Below are positions 25,496 to 38,268 of a stretch of DNA of 64,000 bases, piece after piece. The notes under the pieces were generated by a model. That model did not search any database and was not told the origin of the DNA. It saw nothing but the letters and a program-made list of their open reading frames with translations. The stretch's first letter is position 1. The number at the start of each line of letters is the position of its first letter. Origin of the DNA: Neostapfia colusana. Its lineage: Eukaryota; Streptophyta; Magnoliopsida; Poales; Poaceae. The stretch spans positions 110,185,854-110,249,853 of the forward strand of contig JASWHV010000009.1 of assembly GCA_030760725.1 (NCBI GenBank), written 5' to 3'. Position numbers and translations under genes: made by a program.

Positions 25496-26666
25496 TCACT
25501 CCTCGCTGTCGGTCCTTTCTTCGTCTTCATCATCAGGATGAGGAAGAGAAGGAGAGGATCCACTCGTCGTGCCAAAGTAGGCACGCTCTGATGGAGAGAG
25601 AGGAGGAAGCTCTATGAAGTTAGATGCAGAGTCCTCTGAGATGACTGGAGATCCAATGGGCTCAATCTCCAGTTTTTGGCATATTTCTTTGACATTGGCC
25701 TTCATGTATATCATTTCTTCTTTTCTTGCCTTGTTCATCTTATGAAGCTTCACCTTAGTTTTGCGGCAAGAACTAAAAATGACAGCCAAATACTTCATAA
25801 TTCCACTAGAGGACCCTTTGTGTGGAGAGTCCCTAGTCTTGGATGAAGGCCTTGCATCTTCTTGAGCTCTCTCTGGATGTTCTTCAGGTGATCCAGGTGA
25901 GGGGGCAGAAGAAGGGCTTCATGTTCTTGGTTGAGGAAGGATTGTATGGTAGTCGAGTATCATAGAGAAACTCCATCTTGTCCTTCTCCACCAATCCCAG
26001 ATTGTGAATCACAATCTCATCAATGCCGATGTCCTCAAGATGCAGCAGTCTGGCAAACTAAGTATAAGAAATTGTGTACTTGGATCCATGTGTCATCCAA
26101 GTCACTTTGTCTTCTCCATCGTGGGCAAAGTGGCAATTTGCATAGAACTGGGCAATGATCTCATCATTCCAGTTGTATCTGAAGGAGAGCAAGTCCTTAA
26201 GACCGTGTCTCTCTGCAGCCTCTATAACCTCCTCAAAGGCTTCACAACCCTTCCTTTCAAAATATGTCCAGTCGATCCATTGGCTGCGGACCACTAGAGT
26301 CTTCATTTGGAGGTACACGGTACTGTAGTAGTCTAAGTGGAAGTTGCTCCAAAATCTTTTGTTTGCTGCCTTTTTGCCAGAGCTATAGGCATCAACCTTC
26401 CTCAGGTTCCATGCCACATCACTCCCCTTGCCATTGAACTTCTGCTCTGAGGGATCCCTATTTCCCTGCCTTGGAGTTGTCATCTTGAGGGGACCAATCG
26501 GGCCGGAAGCAAGCCCCTTACCTTTACCCTTTGTTTGGCGTTGAGCCGCCAAGCTAGAACCAGCCACATTTGCTTTGAAGCTGGTCTCTTGATTGTAACC
26601 TCGCTCTTGTCGCTTGTTGGAGTGAGACTCCGGAGGATGATACATCACATCTTGATCTCGATCCAT
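25496..26666 (-). pseudogene. B ORF3 homologue, broken by frameshift, stop and deletion
   Basis: The N-terminal part (26666-26058) matches ORF3 of C. The shared KGKGLASGPIGPLK stretch, FWSNFH.DYY and the WNDEIIAQFY segment are readable. The C-terminal part (25798-25496) matches SSGI.K, CCRK, the KLEIEP.GSP segment and the acidic tail. A TAA at about 26058 interrupts the frame. Near 25915, KPFF is joined to unrelated-frame sequence where C has about 130 further residues, which indicates an internal deletion. The likely original start lies upstream, because homology to C continues in another frame past 26666. Function unknown; see ORF3 of C. Confidence 0.8.
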
Positions 26667-27936
<1,270 letters not shown>

Positions 27937-30163
27937 TCAAGCCACGTTCTGAGCATCAAGGATATTTAGTTCATTTCGGAGCTCACAAAAGCGTTTTTCA
28001 TCAAGTGGCTTGGTAAAGATATCGGCTAGATGTTTTTCAGTGTTGATATGGGAAATGGCTATGTCTCCTTTCATTGAGTGATCTCTCAAAAAATGATGTC
28101 GTATATCTACGTGTTTGGTTCTAGAGTGCTCAACAGGGTTATGGGCAATTTTAATTGCACTCTCATTGTCACAAAGGAGTGAAATGCAGCTCATATTGTA
28201 ACCGTAATCCCTTAGAGTTTTTCGCATCCAAAGGAGTTGTGCATAACAACTACCGGCTGCAACATACTCCACTTCGGCTGTGGATAGGGCAATTGAATTT
28301 TGTTTCTTGGAGGACCAAGAAACTAGGGATCTACCTAGGAATTGGCAAGTACATGAAGTACTTTTTCTATCTACCTTGCATCCGGCATAATCTGCATTGG
28401 AGTATCCAATGAGATTGAATTTTGAACCTTTGGGATACCAAAGGCCTAGTTGGGTGTATGAACTAAATATCTCAAGATCCTTTTAACGGCTGTCAAATGA
28501 CATTCCTTAGGATTGGCTTGAAACCTTGCATACAAACATACACTCAACATGATATCATGCCTAGATGCACATAAATAGAGTAAGGAGCCAATCATGGAAC
28601 GATATACCTTTTGATCCACATTTGGTCCGTCTTCATTTAGATCCAAGTGTCCATTTGTCGCCATGGGAGTCTTTATGGGCTTTGCTTTGTCCATTCCAAA
28701 CTTCTTGAGAATGTCTTGAGTGTACTTTGTTTGGCTTATGAACGTCCCGTCCTTTTGTTGCTTCACTTGGAATCCCAAGAAGTACCTCAACTCTCCCATC
28801 ATGGACATCTTGAATCTATCTATCATAATCTTGCTAAATTCTTGACAAAAAGATTTGTTAGTTGAACCAAATATAATATTGTCAACATAGATTTGGCAAA
28901 TGAAGAGATCATCATCAAAGTGTTTAGTGAACAAGGTGTAATCAGCTTTCCAATCTTGAAGTAATTTTCAATCAAAAATTCTCTAAGGCACTCAAACCAA
29001 GCTCTAGGAGCTTGTTTGAGGCCATAGAGAGCCTTTACGCAGTTTGAACACATAGTCGGGGTGCTCTTGATGTTCAAAACCGGGTGGTTGTTCCACGTAC
29101 ACCTCCTCCTTGATCGGTCCACTGAGAAAGGCGCTTTTCACATCCATTTGATAAAGCTTGAAATCATAGTGAGTAGCATATGCAAGTAATATACGAATCG
29201 ATTCAAGCCTAGCTACGGGAGCAAAAGTCTCATCAAAATCCAAACCTTTGACTTGTGAGTACCCTTTTGCCACAAGTCGTGCTTTGTTCCTTGTTACCAC
29301 TCCATGTTCGTCTTGCTTGTTGCGGAAGACCCATTTAGTACCGACGACGTTGGACTTGGGTCTTTCAACAAGCTCCCACACTTCGTTCCTTTTGAAGTTG
29401 TTTAATTCTTCTTGCATCGCCATCACCCAATCTAGATCTTTTAATGCATCCTCAACCCTGTATAGTTCCAAAGAAGATAGAAAGGAATAGTGTTCACAAA
29501 AATTAGCTATGCGAGATCGAGTTATTACTCCCTTTTGGATGTCACCGATTATGTTGTCAACGGGGTGATCTCTTTGGATGCCTTGGTGTACTCTTGGATG
29601 TGGCACTTGTGGTCTTGAATCTTCATTATCATATTATTCTCCCCCTGGATAGTTGCCCTCATTGATGTTTTGGTCTTCTTGATTTTCTTAAGGTTGATCT
29701 TGTATGGAAGCTCCCCCTTGACCATTTTCCTCCATCTGTGGTTCATTTTCTTCATTCACATTTGAAGTTGACACTTGTGGTCGAACATCGCCCAATGCCA
29801 TTCTTCTCAATGCTTGATATGGAGCTTCTTCTTGATCTAGCACACACTGATCAACTTGCTCTTCTTGAGAGCCGTTAGTTTCATTGAACACTACGTCACA
29901 TGCTACTTCAACAAGTCCAGAGGTTTTGTTGAAGACACGATAAGCGTAGGAGTTCGAACATAGCCAAGTAAGAAACCTTCATCAGACATCGAAGCAAACT
30001 TCGAAGCCCTTGACTTCTTATTTAAAATATAACATTTTGAACCAAAAACTCAAAAATATGAAATGTTCGGCTTGTTACCCGTGAGTAGTTCATATGAAGT
30101 TTTCTTAAGTAACCGATGAAGATATAGTCGGTTTATGGCGTGACAAGCGGTGTTAACCGCTTC
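27937..30163 (-). pseudogene. pol: B pol: integrase C-terminal region, RT and RNase H remnant
   Basis: Read on the minus strand from 30163, it starts in the post-integrase linker (the NETNGSQEEQVDQ region). RT follows, with the GTKWVFRNKQDEHGVVTRNK segment and KLYQMDVKSAF, and then RNase H with LLCDNESAIKIAHNPVEHSR. The final stop is at 27937. A frameshift near 29040, at the KALYGLKQAPRAW block, and further breaks split it into at least four frames. The RT catalytic box reads YVDN instead of YVDD (about 28880), which alone would inactivate the enzyme. The 5' neighbour segment is displaced to 39899-40685 by element A. Confidence 0.87.
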
Positions 30164-30260
30164 TGTGAGACCTATCTGTGCTGAATACATTGGCAATTAG
30201 GATAAAAGTTAGCATTAACATTCAAAGTTTTGAATATTGCCAAAACATTCTTCTGTGGCA

Positions 30261-30360
30261 AGGTCCGACAAGTTCTTTGTTAGGTCCGCCAAGTGTTGGC
30301 AAGGTCCGACGCAAGGTCCGGAGAGCTCCTGCAAGGTCCGGAGAGCTTCTGTGAGGTCTG
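30261..30360 (+). promoter_or_regulatory. AGGTCCG repeat array in U3 of A
   Basis: AGGTCCG starts at 30261, 30282, 30302, 30314 and 30334, with a variant AGGTCTG at 30354. The steps are 21, 20, 12, 20 and 20 bp, close to multiples of the helical turn. The 3' LTR has the same array with single changes (the last copy there is AGGTCCG). Its position in U3, about 0.8 kb upstream of TATA, suggests protein binding sites; the factor is unknown. Confidence 0.6.
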
Positions 30361-31176
30361 GAGCTTGTTTTTAGGGAGCTCCCGTGAAGTTCAACTCGTA
30401 GAACTGCAGCGTCTTGTTTTTGCTTTTAACTCGCAATGTTTCAAACTTGCTTTATGGGAAGGTTTGCTTAGTATTAATTTGCTAAGTTTTTGGTGTGTTT
30501 TGGTGGTTATGGCTGTTATCATTTGATATGGTTTGCAACATGCTTATGTGACGTGCTCATGTAAGGTGTTGTGGTTATCGAACTAACGTGAGTCAAGTCG
30601 AGGACTTGTGCTCGGAAGAATTGGTTGTTTATTCATGTGCAGGTGCTGCTTAAGTTCAAGACATGGCTGGTGACGGGATCCTTGGACTAGTCTCAGGGAG
30701 TAGATGAGGTTCCAACAACCAAGTTCGGGAGGAGCTGTGGTTGAGTTGATCGGGAGGTCGCGCAGCATGTTTGGATCAAGGGAAGTGCATATGAAGGTTG
30801 CGTGTACGTCGTTGGAAGGTGTTTGCATATGTGCAAGGAGTGCATGGACGTGGAAACATTGTTCCAAGGCGTGATGAAGAGAAGTGGACGTAAAGAATTG
30901 GTCGGAAAGGTCCAACTGACTGGATTGCGTACTCAGGCTGAGACTGAGTCGGATATGGCTCAAATATGGAAGATTTGAGTTGGTTATGATAGGATTTCGT
31001 GCTAGGCACGAAGTTGAGTTGTTTTAGGAATATTTAGGACGTTCCTAAGGTGTTTGGAAGTCTCACGATTGCTTTTATCTGCGAATAGGAGAGTCCTGAG
31101 CAGTTATGGTAAGTTAGGATACGAGTCCAATTAGGAGTAGGAGTACTAGATTGGATTGTTTAGCCTGAGGGCTGGC

Positions 31177-31183
31177 TATAAAA
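31177..31183 (+). promoter_or_regulatory. TATA box of A 5' LTR
   Basis: TATAAAA within GGCTATAAAAGCAAGGG. The same box lies at 39282-39288 in the 3' LTR. Transcription should begin about 30 bp downstream. Confidence 0.75.
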
Positions 31184-31787
31184 GCAAGGGAGGCCAGAGC
31201 TCTCGTGGGTAGAGAACTTTGGGCTGTTCCTCTTGTGTTTCTATTGAATAAAGTTCATAGTTTCGAGAAGCTTTTGTGCCTTGTTCGTCCGATTTGTTTT
31301 TCGTCAAGTCTTTCTCGCCGAGTTTCTGGACAGACCGACGTTGCTTCGGTGTTTCGTTCATAACTCGAGTTTTACAGATCCGATTGACGTGATCTTTTTG
31401 GGTTGTCTTCACAACTCAATTATCTATGATCTGTGAAATTTGCACGAGATTAGGATCTGTAGTTTTTGAGATACACGAGTTTCTTTGCACCGTTGCAGAT
31501 CTGTTTTATATCGGGTAGAACAGATTGATCTTCGTTTAATGTTTTGATCGTATCTCAAGTTTTACTTCGTGTTTTCAAGTGATTCTTGTTGCATTAGATC
31601 CGTGACTTGATTCTCTACCTCTCTACTTGATTTGTCATGGTTGAACATGTTTGAAAACACTTGCACACACGGTTTCTTTAACCGATTGATTTTTTGCTGA
31701 GGGGTTTTTGTTGTTTCCGCTGCGAAAAGTTTTAATCTACCATTCACCCCCTCTGGTAGATTTTCACGTGCTCTTCGATCCTACAAT

Positions 31788-31800
31788 TGGTATCAGAGCC
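31788..31800 (+). other. Primer binding site of A (initiator tRNA-Met)
   Basis: TGGTATCAGAGCC lies two nucleotides after the LTR end CTACA at 31785. Confidence 0.92.
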
Positions 31801-31846
31801 AAGGTGCTCTAATGTTTGTGATTTGCACGTGTTTTGACTAACCATC

Positions 31847-33043
31847 ATGGAGAAGTACTCCGCAAAACCTTGTGTGTTCAATGGCATCGATTTTCAGGTT
31901 TGGAAGGCGCGGATGGAGGCCTACATACAGGCGCAAGGCTTCGCCATATGGGAAAAGGTCTACCGGAACTTCGATGTACCACCCAACGATCAAGTTACGG
32001 CTGCGAACATGAGAGATGTTGACAACAACAACAAGGCTCGCAACTTGATCATCCAAGGATTGACTCAAAGCGACTTCGACCGTGTTGCACACCTCTGATC
32101 TGCATATGATGTTTGGAAAGCTCTTTGTGACTACCATGAAGGATCCAATATGATCAAGGAGGTAAGTCAAGATATGTTCAAGAAAGAATACATGCGTTTT
32201 GAGATGCAACCCGGTGAGTCAATTGACGACCTTTTTGCTCGCTTTAATAAAATTCTCAGCAACTTGCGTAGTGTCAATGTTAACTTTTCAGATGCTGAAA
32301 ATGCTAGACAATTGTTAGGAGCATTAGATATGTCAATTTGGGAGATGAAAGTTACATCTATTCGTGAATCTACTGTCATGAGTTCTCTTACTTTAGACGT
32401 GCTTTATTCTAAATTGAAAACTCATGAAATTGACATCATCTCACGTAAAAACCCCAACAAGTCTATTGCATTTGTTTCGCAACGTGACATGTCTAGTTCT
32501 AGTCAATCATCATCTAGTGGTGCACTCTCTTTGCTGTCCTCTCTAACCCTTGAACAGATTGAAGAGTTTCCAGAGGAGGAGCTTGCACTCATCTCTACTC
32601 GGTTCTCAAAAGCATTGCAAAACGTGAGAACTAGAAGGAGAGGAAGCTCCGGACCTCAACGATGTTTTGAATGTGGTAAGACAGGACATTTTCGTACGGA
32701 GTGCCCTAACCTTTCAGGTCCGACTTCACGTGAAGAAAAGCAAACAAGGCCAAAGAAATCGTTTGCAAAGAATAAGAAGAAGAAAGATTTATCAATGCGC
32801 AACATAGTGCATAGTATGATCTCTGCACTTCAAGATTTCGGCTCAAGTGATGTGGACACTGGTAGTGATGAAGATGAAGAAGCTATGGCAAATATGTGCT
32901 GCATGGCGAGCAAATCAAGTTCAAGCTCCGAGGAGGCAGAACACAACAGCGACGGTGAAGAGGTATGTCCCACTTGCGAAGAAATGTGTGATGCTATTTC
33001 TTGTGCCACTGTTATATTAAAGAAAAAGGATAAAAAAACTTAG
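31847..33043 (+). pseudogene. gag: A gag, one in-frame stop and a 3' frameshift
   Basis: The ATG at 31847 starts a copia-type gag (FNGIDFQVWKARMEAYIQ near the N-terminus, then a capsid region similar to the UBN2/gag family). TGA at 32096-32098 interrupts it, and the frame continues unchanged to 33043. The nucleocapsid knuckle CFECGKTGHFRTEC (about 32665-32706) is complete, unlike those of B, C and E. Near 33030 a run of seven A appears to have gained one base, which shifts the frame. In a live element gag would build the particle that packages the RNA. Confidence 0.88.
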
Positions 33044-34108
33044 GAATAATGCTGTTAAAATTGAATCACTAGAATCTGAAATTAATCGTTTAAAAACTTT
33101 GATTCCTTGTGATGATTCTTGTTCCTCATGTGATTTGATTTATGAACAATTATCCTCTTTAAGAAGTGCACACGCATCTACACTTGATAAACTTGAACTT
33201 GAAATTGAAAAGAACAAAGAGCTTGCTGCACTTAATGATAAAAATTTGAAAGATGCTTGTTGTTCTACAATTGATTTGCATTGTTCTTCATGTGATGATT
33301 TGAATAAGAAACTAAATGATGCTATGAATGAGATTTCTATTTTGAACAATGCTTTACGTGTGCATGAAGTTAAATATTGTTCAAATTGCAAACTAAAAGG
33401 AAAAACTTCATGTGAAAACTGCTTTGATCTGTCCAATAAACTTGATAACATGCATAGGACACTAGATCGGTTTTCTAATGCAAATAAGAACCTAAACTTG
33501 CTGCTGAATTCTTCCAAGTCTTGTAATGATAAAACTGGTTTAGGTTTTAATTCTCATGCTCATGCTAAGGCACACCCACCTAAAGTTGTAAAGTCATTAG
33601 GAAGCGTTTGATTCAAACAGCTCCTAGACAAAAAGAGGTGATTTTCAAATCTGCAGGAGTACTGTCCCATTCGGGTTCTACTAAATGTGTTGCTTGCTCA
33701 TCTAGACATGATAATAAGGTTATTTTTCATTGTACCTACTGTGGTAGAGATGGTCATGTCATGGATTTTTGTTATAGACTAGCTAAACACGATAAGAAAC
33801 AAAGAATACTTGCTAGATCACATAACAATCAAGCAAAATCTGCTAGACCGAATGTTCGGAGCTTGCAACCTGCTGTAATGAGTCAAAAACTTGCTCCCGG
33901 ACCTACTGTTTTTTGTGCTACATATAACACATCTTCTAAGTCAGTAGTTGGGAACAAAAATTTTCGATGTTTGGCTCATAAACCTGCTGTACCTTCTCAG
34001 CTTTCGCGTGTTATTCCTGCTGGACGTCGTGTGACTCAATACTGGATTCCTAAAAGTCTTTTAACTAACCCCAGTATTGAGTCATCGACGTATTGTGCTG
34101 CTGTGTAG
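33044..34108 (+). pseudogene. A gag C-terminal extension with coiled coil and second zinc knuckle
   Basis: In the +1 frame, 33044-33610 continues a heptad-rich, Cys-rich segment (IESLESEINRLKTLI, then repeated CSSCD-like motifs). A second shift near 33600 returns to the original frame for 33608-34108, which contains another knuckle, CTYCGRDGHVMDFC (about 33737-33778). The two shifts cancel, so the ancestral gag probably ran to 34108. It ends in TAG, with TGA two codons later, just before protease. Extended gag proteins with coiled coils are usual in SIRE-type elements. Confidence 0.72.
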
Positions 34109-34117
34109 GTTTGACGT

Positions 34118-37100
34118 TTGAGGAAGGAGAACATTTGGATTGTGGATTCAGGTTGCTCACGCCACATGACCGGTAACAAAGAATGGTTCTCCTCTCTCTC
34201 TTTTGTGTCACGTGTAGAAAATGTTACTTTCGCCGATAACTCTTCTACTCCCATAATTGCTAAAGGTTCGGTTAGAGTAAACAATCTCTACACTTTGAAA
34301 GATGTGGCACTTGTTAAAAATTTGAAATACAACTTGCTTTCGGTTTCACAATTGCTAGATGAAAATCTAGAGGTTAGCTTTGCTAAAAATTGCTGCAAGG
34401 TTGTAGATTCAAAAGGTGAGCTTTTGTTTAACATGTCTAGGTTTGGAAGAGTTTTTAAAGCTGATTTTGATTTGTCAACTTCTAAGCATCGGTGTCTAGT
34501 TGCTAATGATACAAAGGATCTATATTTTTGGCATCGTAGACTTGGTCACATAGGATTTGATCATCTCACTCGTGTTAGTGCTCTCGATCGCATACGTGGG
34601 CTGCCGAAGCTTAAAAAGGACAATGATATTGTGTGCTCTTCTTGTAGACATGCTAAGTTTGTTGCAGGTTCACATGCTCCTCTCACAATGACCATGACAG
34701 CTGAACCGGGACAACTTTTATATCTTGACACAGTAGGTCCGGCACGTGTTCAATCCTTCGGAGGTAAATGGTATGTGCTTGTGATTGTTGATGATTATTC
34801 CAGATATTCTTGGGTTTATTTTATGGCATCTAAGAATGAAGCTTTTAGTCATTTTAGAACTTTATTTCTTAGATTATCTATTGATCACCCAGGATCATTA
34901 AAAGCAATTAGAAGTGATAACGGAACTGAATTTAAAAACCAATCCTTTGATCACTTTTGTGCTGAAAATGGAATAGATCATCAATACTCTTCACCCTATG
35001 TACCACAACAAAATGGTGTCTTAGAAAGAAAGAACAGGACCTTAGTTGAGATGGCTAGGACTATGCTTGATGAATATCAAACTCCTAGGAAATTTTGGGC
35101 TGATGCAATTGCAACCGCTTGTTATGTCTCAAATCGTGTTTTCTTGCGTGCTAAGCTTGGAAAAACCCCATATGAGCTCCAGTTTGGACATAGGCCTAGT
35201 GTTACACACTTTAGGGTTTTTGGTTGCAAATGCTTTGTTAAGAAACATGGTAATCTTGATAAATTTGAAGCTAGATCTGTTGATGGCATGTTTCTTAGTT
35301 ATCCATCTCATACTAGAGGCTACCGTGTGCTTTTACTTGACACTAACAAAATTGTGGAGACTTGCGAGGTTTCTTTTGATGAAGCTAGCCCAAGTACTAG
35401 CTCCGATATTGCAGGTCCGGATCCATATCCGCAGGGGGAGAGTATTTTTATTGAAGAAGATGAAGAAGTGGTGCTGCTGCCCGAAAACTCAGAAGTAAAT
35501 AACGATCAAGCTGCTGATTTTGCACCACAACCAGCACCAACAGTCACTACTGCTGGTTCGGACCTTCCTCAATCAACAAGCTCTCCTAATCAAAGGTCCG
35601 AACATGAAGAAGAAGGTGCTTGTGAAGTGTCTACTCCCCTCCGAGTACTCAAAAGTCATCCTCCACAACAAATCATTGGAAGCTTGCATGAACGAGTCAC
35701 TCGGTCCAGGTTTTGCGATCCAAACTCTCATGCTCATTCTGCTTTTGTTGCTTCTTTTGAACCCAAGGATATATCACACGCACTCACTAATGAATCTTGG
35801 ATTAATGCCATGCAAGAAGAGTTAGAAAATTTTGAAAGAAATAATGTTTGGAAACTTGTACCTCCACCTCAAGGTCACACATTAATTGGAACTAAATGGG
35901 TATTTAAAAATAAGCAAAGTGAGGATGGGGTTGTGGTTAGGAATAAAGCTAGGTTGGTTGCTCAAGGTTTCACTCAAATTGAAGGTCTAGATTTTGATGA
36001 AACATTTGCTCCTGTTGCTAGATTAGAAGCTATAAGAATTTTATTAGCATTTGCTGCATCTAAAGGTTTCAAGTTATATCAAATGGATGTTAAAAGTGCT
36101 TTTCTTAATGGCTACATAGAGGAGGAGGTTTATGTTAAGCAGCCACCGGGAAAATCCAAATTTTCCTAATCATGTTTACAAACTGTCCAAAGCCTTGTAC
36201 GGTCTAAAACAAGCCCCTAGAGCATGGTATGATAGGTTAAAAACATTCTTACTTGAAAAGGGGTTTAACATGGGCAAGGTTGATAAAACTCTTTTTGTAC
36301 TTAAGCATGGCAATGACTCATTATTCGTTCAAGTGTATGTGGATGATATTATCTTTGGTTGTGCTTCTCATGATCTCGTGTCCAAGTTTTCAGCTATGAT
36401 GAGTTCAGAATTTGAGATGAGTATGATGGGAGAACTCACATACTTTTTGGGGCTGCAAATCAAGCAAATAAAAGAAGGAACTTTTGTGCATCAAACTAAG
36501 TATACAAAGGACCTTCTTAAGCGCTTCAACATGGACAAATGCAAGCCTCTTCGGACACCAATGGGAACAGCAACAACACTTGAACTTGACGAACATGGTG
36601 ACCCGGTCGATAAAAAAGAATACAGAAGTATGATTGGATCACTTTTGTATCTCACAGCGTCAAGACCGGACATACAATTCAACGTATGTCTTTGTGCACG
36701 TTTTCAAGCTTCTCCACGTGCTTCACATCGCCAAGCCATCAAAAGGATTCTCAGGTACCTACATGGAACTCAAGAATTTGGCATTTTTCTTCCTTCTTCC
36801 TCAACCGTTTCTTTGAAAGCTTTTTCGGATGCTGATTTTGGGGGTTGTAGGATTGATAGGAAAAGTACTTCGGGTGCTTGTCGTTTTCTTGGTAATTCAC
36901 TTGTTGCTTGGTCCTCTAGAAAACAAAGTTCAGTTGCACAATCCACGGCCGAATCTGAATATGTAGCTGCGGCTAGCGCTTGCTCACAAATTCTTTGGAT
37001 TGTTCAAACACTTAAGGACTATGGGGTTGATTTAGATAGTGTTCCACTGTTTTGTGATAACACTAGTGCAATTTGTATTGCTAAAAACCCCGTGAAACAC

Positions 37101-37283
37101 TCTAGAACTAAGCACATTGACATTAGGTATCACTTTCTTCGTGATAATGTTGAAAAAGGAAACATTGTGCTTCACCATGTCGATACCAAACAACAATTAG
37201 CTGATATTTTTACAAAACCTTTGGATTTCACTCGTTTTTGTTTCATTCGTAGTGAAATAGGGGTTATGCATCCTCATGATTGA
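34118..37283 (+). pseudogene. pol: A pol: protease, integrase, RT, RNase H with one frameshift
   Basis: Domains in order: protease VDSGCSRHMTG (about residue 10), the GAG-pre-integrase FWHRRLGHIG with CSSCRHAKF, integrase core with YLDTVGP, RSDNGTEFKN and PQQNGVLERKN (D,D,E), and RT with GTKWVFKNKQ, QMDVKSAFLNG and intact YVDD (36336-36347). RNase H follows, with STAESEYVAA and the DNTSAICIAKNPVKHSRTKH segment. The first frame ends at 36169. At about 36150, after QPPG, a few bases are missing and the frame moves to the one that ends at 37283. Otherwise the catalytic residues are preserved. Gag and pol share one frame but are separated by two stop codons. Confidence 0.92.
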
Positions 37284-38268
37284 GGGGGAGTTTTTGAAAC
37301 TTTGAAAGTCTATGTGTGAATCTGAAACTAAAATAATATGAGCATAGTATTTCATACATATATGACTTTGTGATTCCTTTTACAGGCTGAAAGTTCTTAC
37401 TACATTACTCATGTTATACATTTTGTAGTTTTTGCCATGACTAGTAATTAGAATAATTACTTACACTAAATCTGGTCATGATCGAACTTTCTTGCTGTTT
37501 TGAACTTGTTGCGTGCTCATAAGTACTTTTAATCATAAAAAATTAATCAAGTGATCAGCTCACATGTTGAGTTTTCAAATAAAAAATTGAGAAAAGATCA
37601 AGAAAATATGCATGCATCGCACTTCTTCTTTTGAGATTGCTTATCATTGCACTAAGATATGAACTTGGAAGGAATTGTGTATGACTAAAACCATGTCCTT
37701 AAGCTTCTGATTGTCAAATGACATAGGCTTGGCTTGGTTGGTTAGAATAAGGCTGATGCGGCATATAATCTCTTGCAAATATCATATGATCAACTTTGTG
37801 CCTTAAATGATTATGAATAATAAAAATGCAGCAACAAGTGTCATGTTTTCAGGTTTTGAAATAGTTGAGTAAGGGAGATCATGACTTGCTTAAACTGAAA
37901 AATACATTTGATCTCTAGCATGGCTTACACTACTTTATGTATCTCATTGATGTGATAGTGTAAGTAACCTGATAGTATGACTTGGATGAGCTTTGTTTTG
38001 TATGTATATGTTATAATATACTCATAACATTTAAAAATTTCTCTTTTGAACCTTGCTGAATACATTGTCAAAGGGGGAGAAATATGTATAAGGAGAGATT
38101 TTTTTTACACTTTGCATATGTTATACACTTTCTTCCTTCTCTGATTTTAAAAAATGGGGAGAAATTAATAAAGGGGGAGAAATGAGTTTTCAAAGCTTTT
38201 CAAAACTTTTCATAAGCCAATGTTCGGATTTTAATTGGTGTTGCCAATGCATTCACCAAGGGGGAGAT
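37284..38268 (+). other. A 3' noncoding region with repeated polypurine tracts
   Basis: No ORF. Purine runs of the AAGGGGGAGA type occur at about 38070-38082, 38154-38164, 38170-38183 and 38258-38268. The last one directly precedes the 3' LTR and is the functional polypurine tract by position. CTGAATACATTG occurs beside the first tract and again at the LTR start. Confidence 0.8.

Larger units (their letters stand above)
30164..31785 (+). repeat. A 5' LTR
   Basis: It runs TGTGAGACC (30164) to CTACA (31785), two nucleotides before the PBS. The start region carries an array of AGGTCCG repeats. A TATAAAA box at 31177-31183 marks the promoter, so U3 is about 1 kb. It is nearly identical to 38269-39893. 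Confidence 0.95.
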
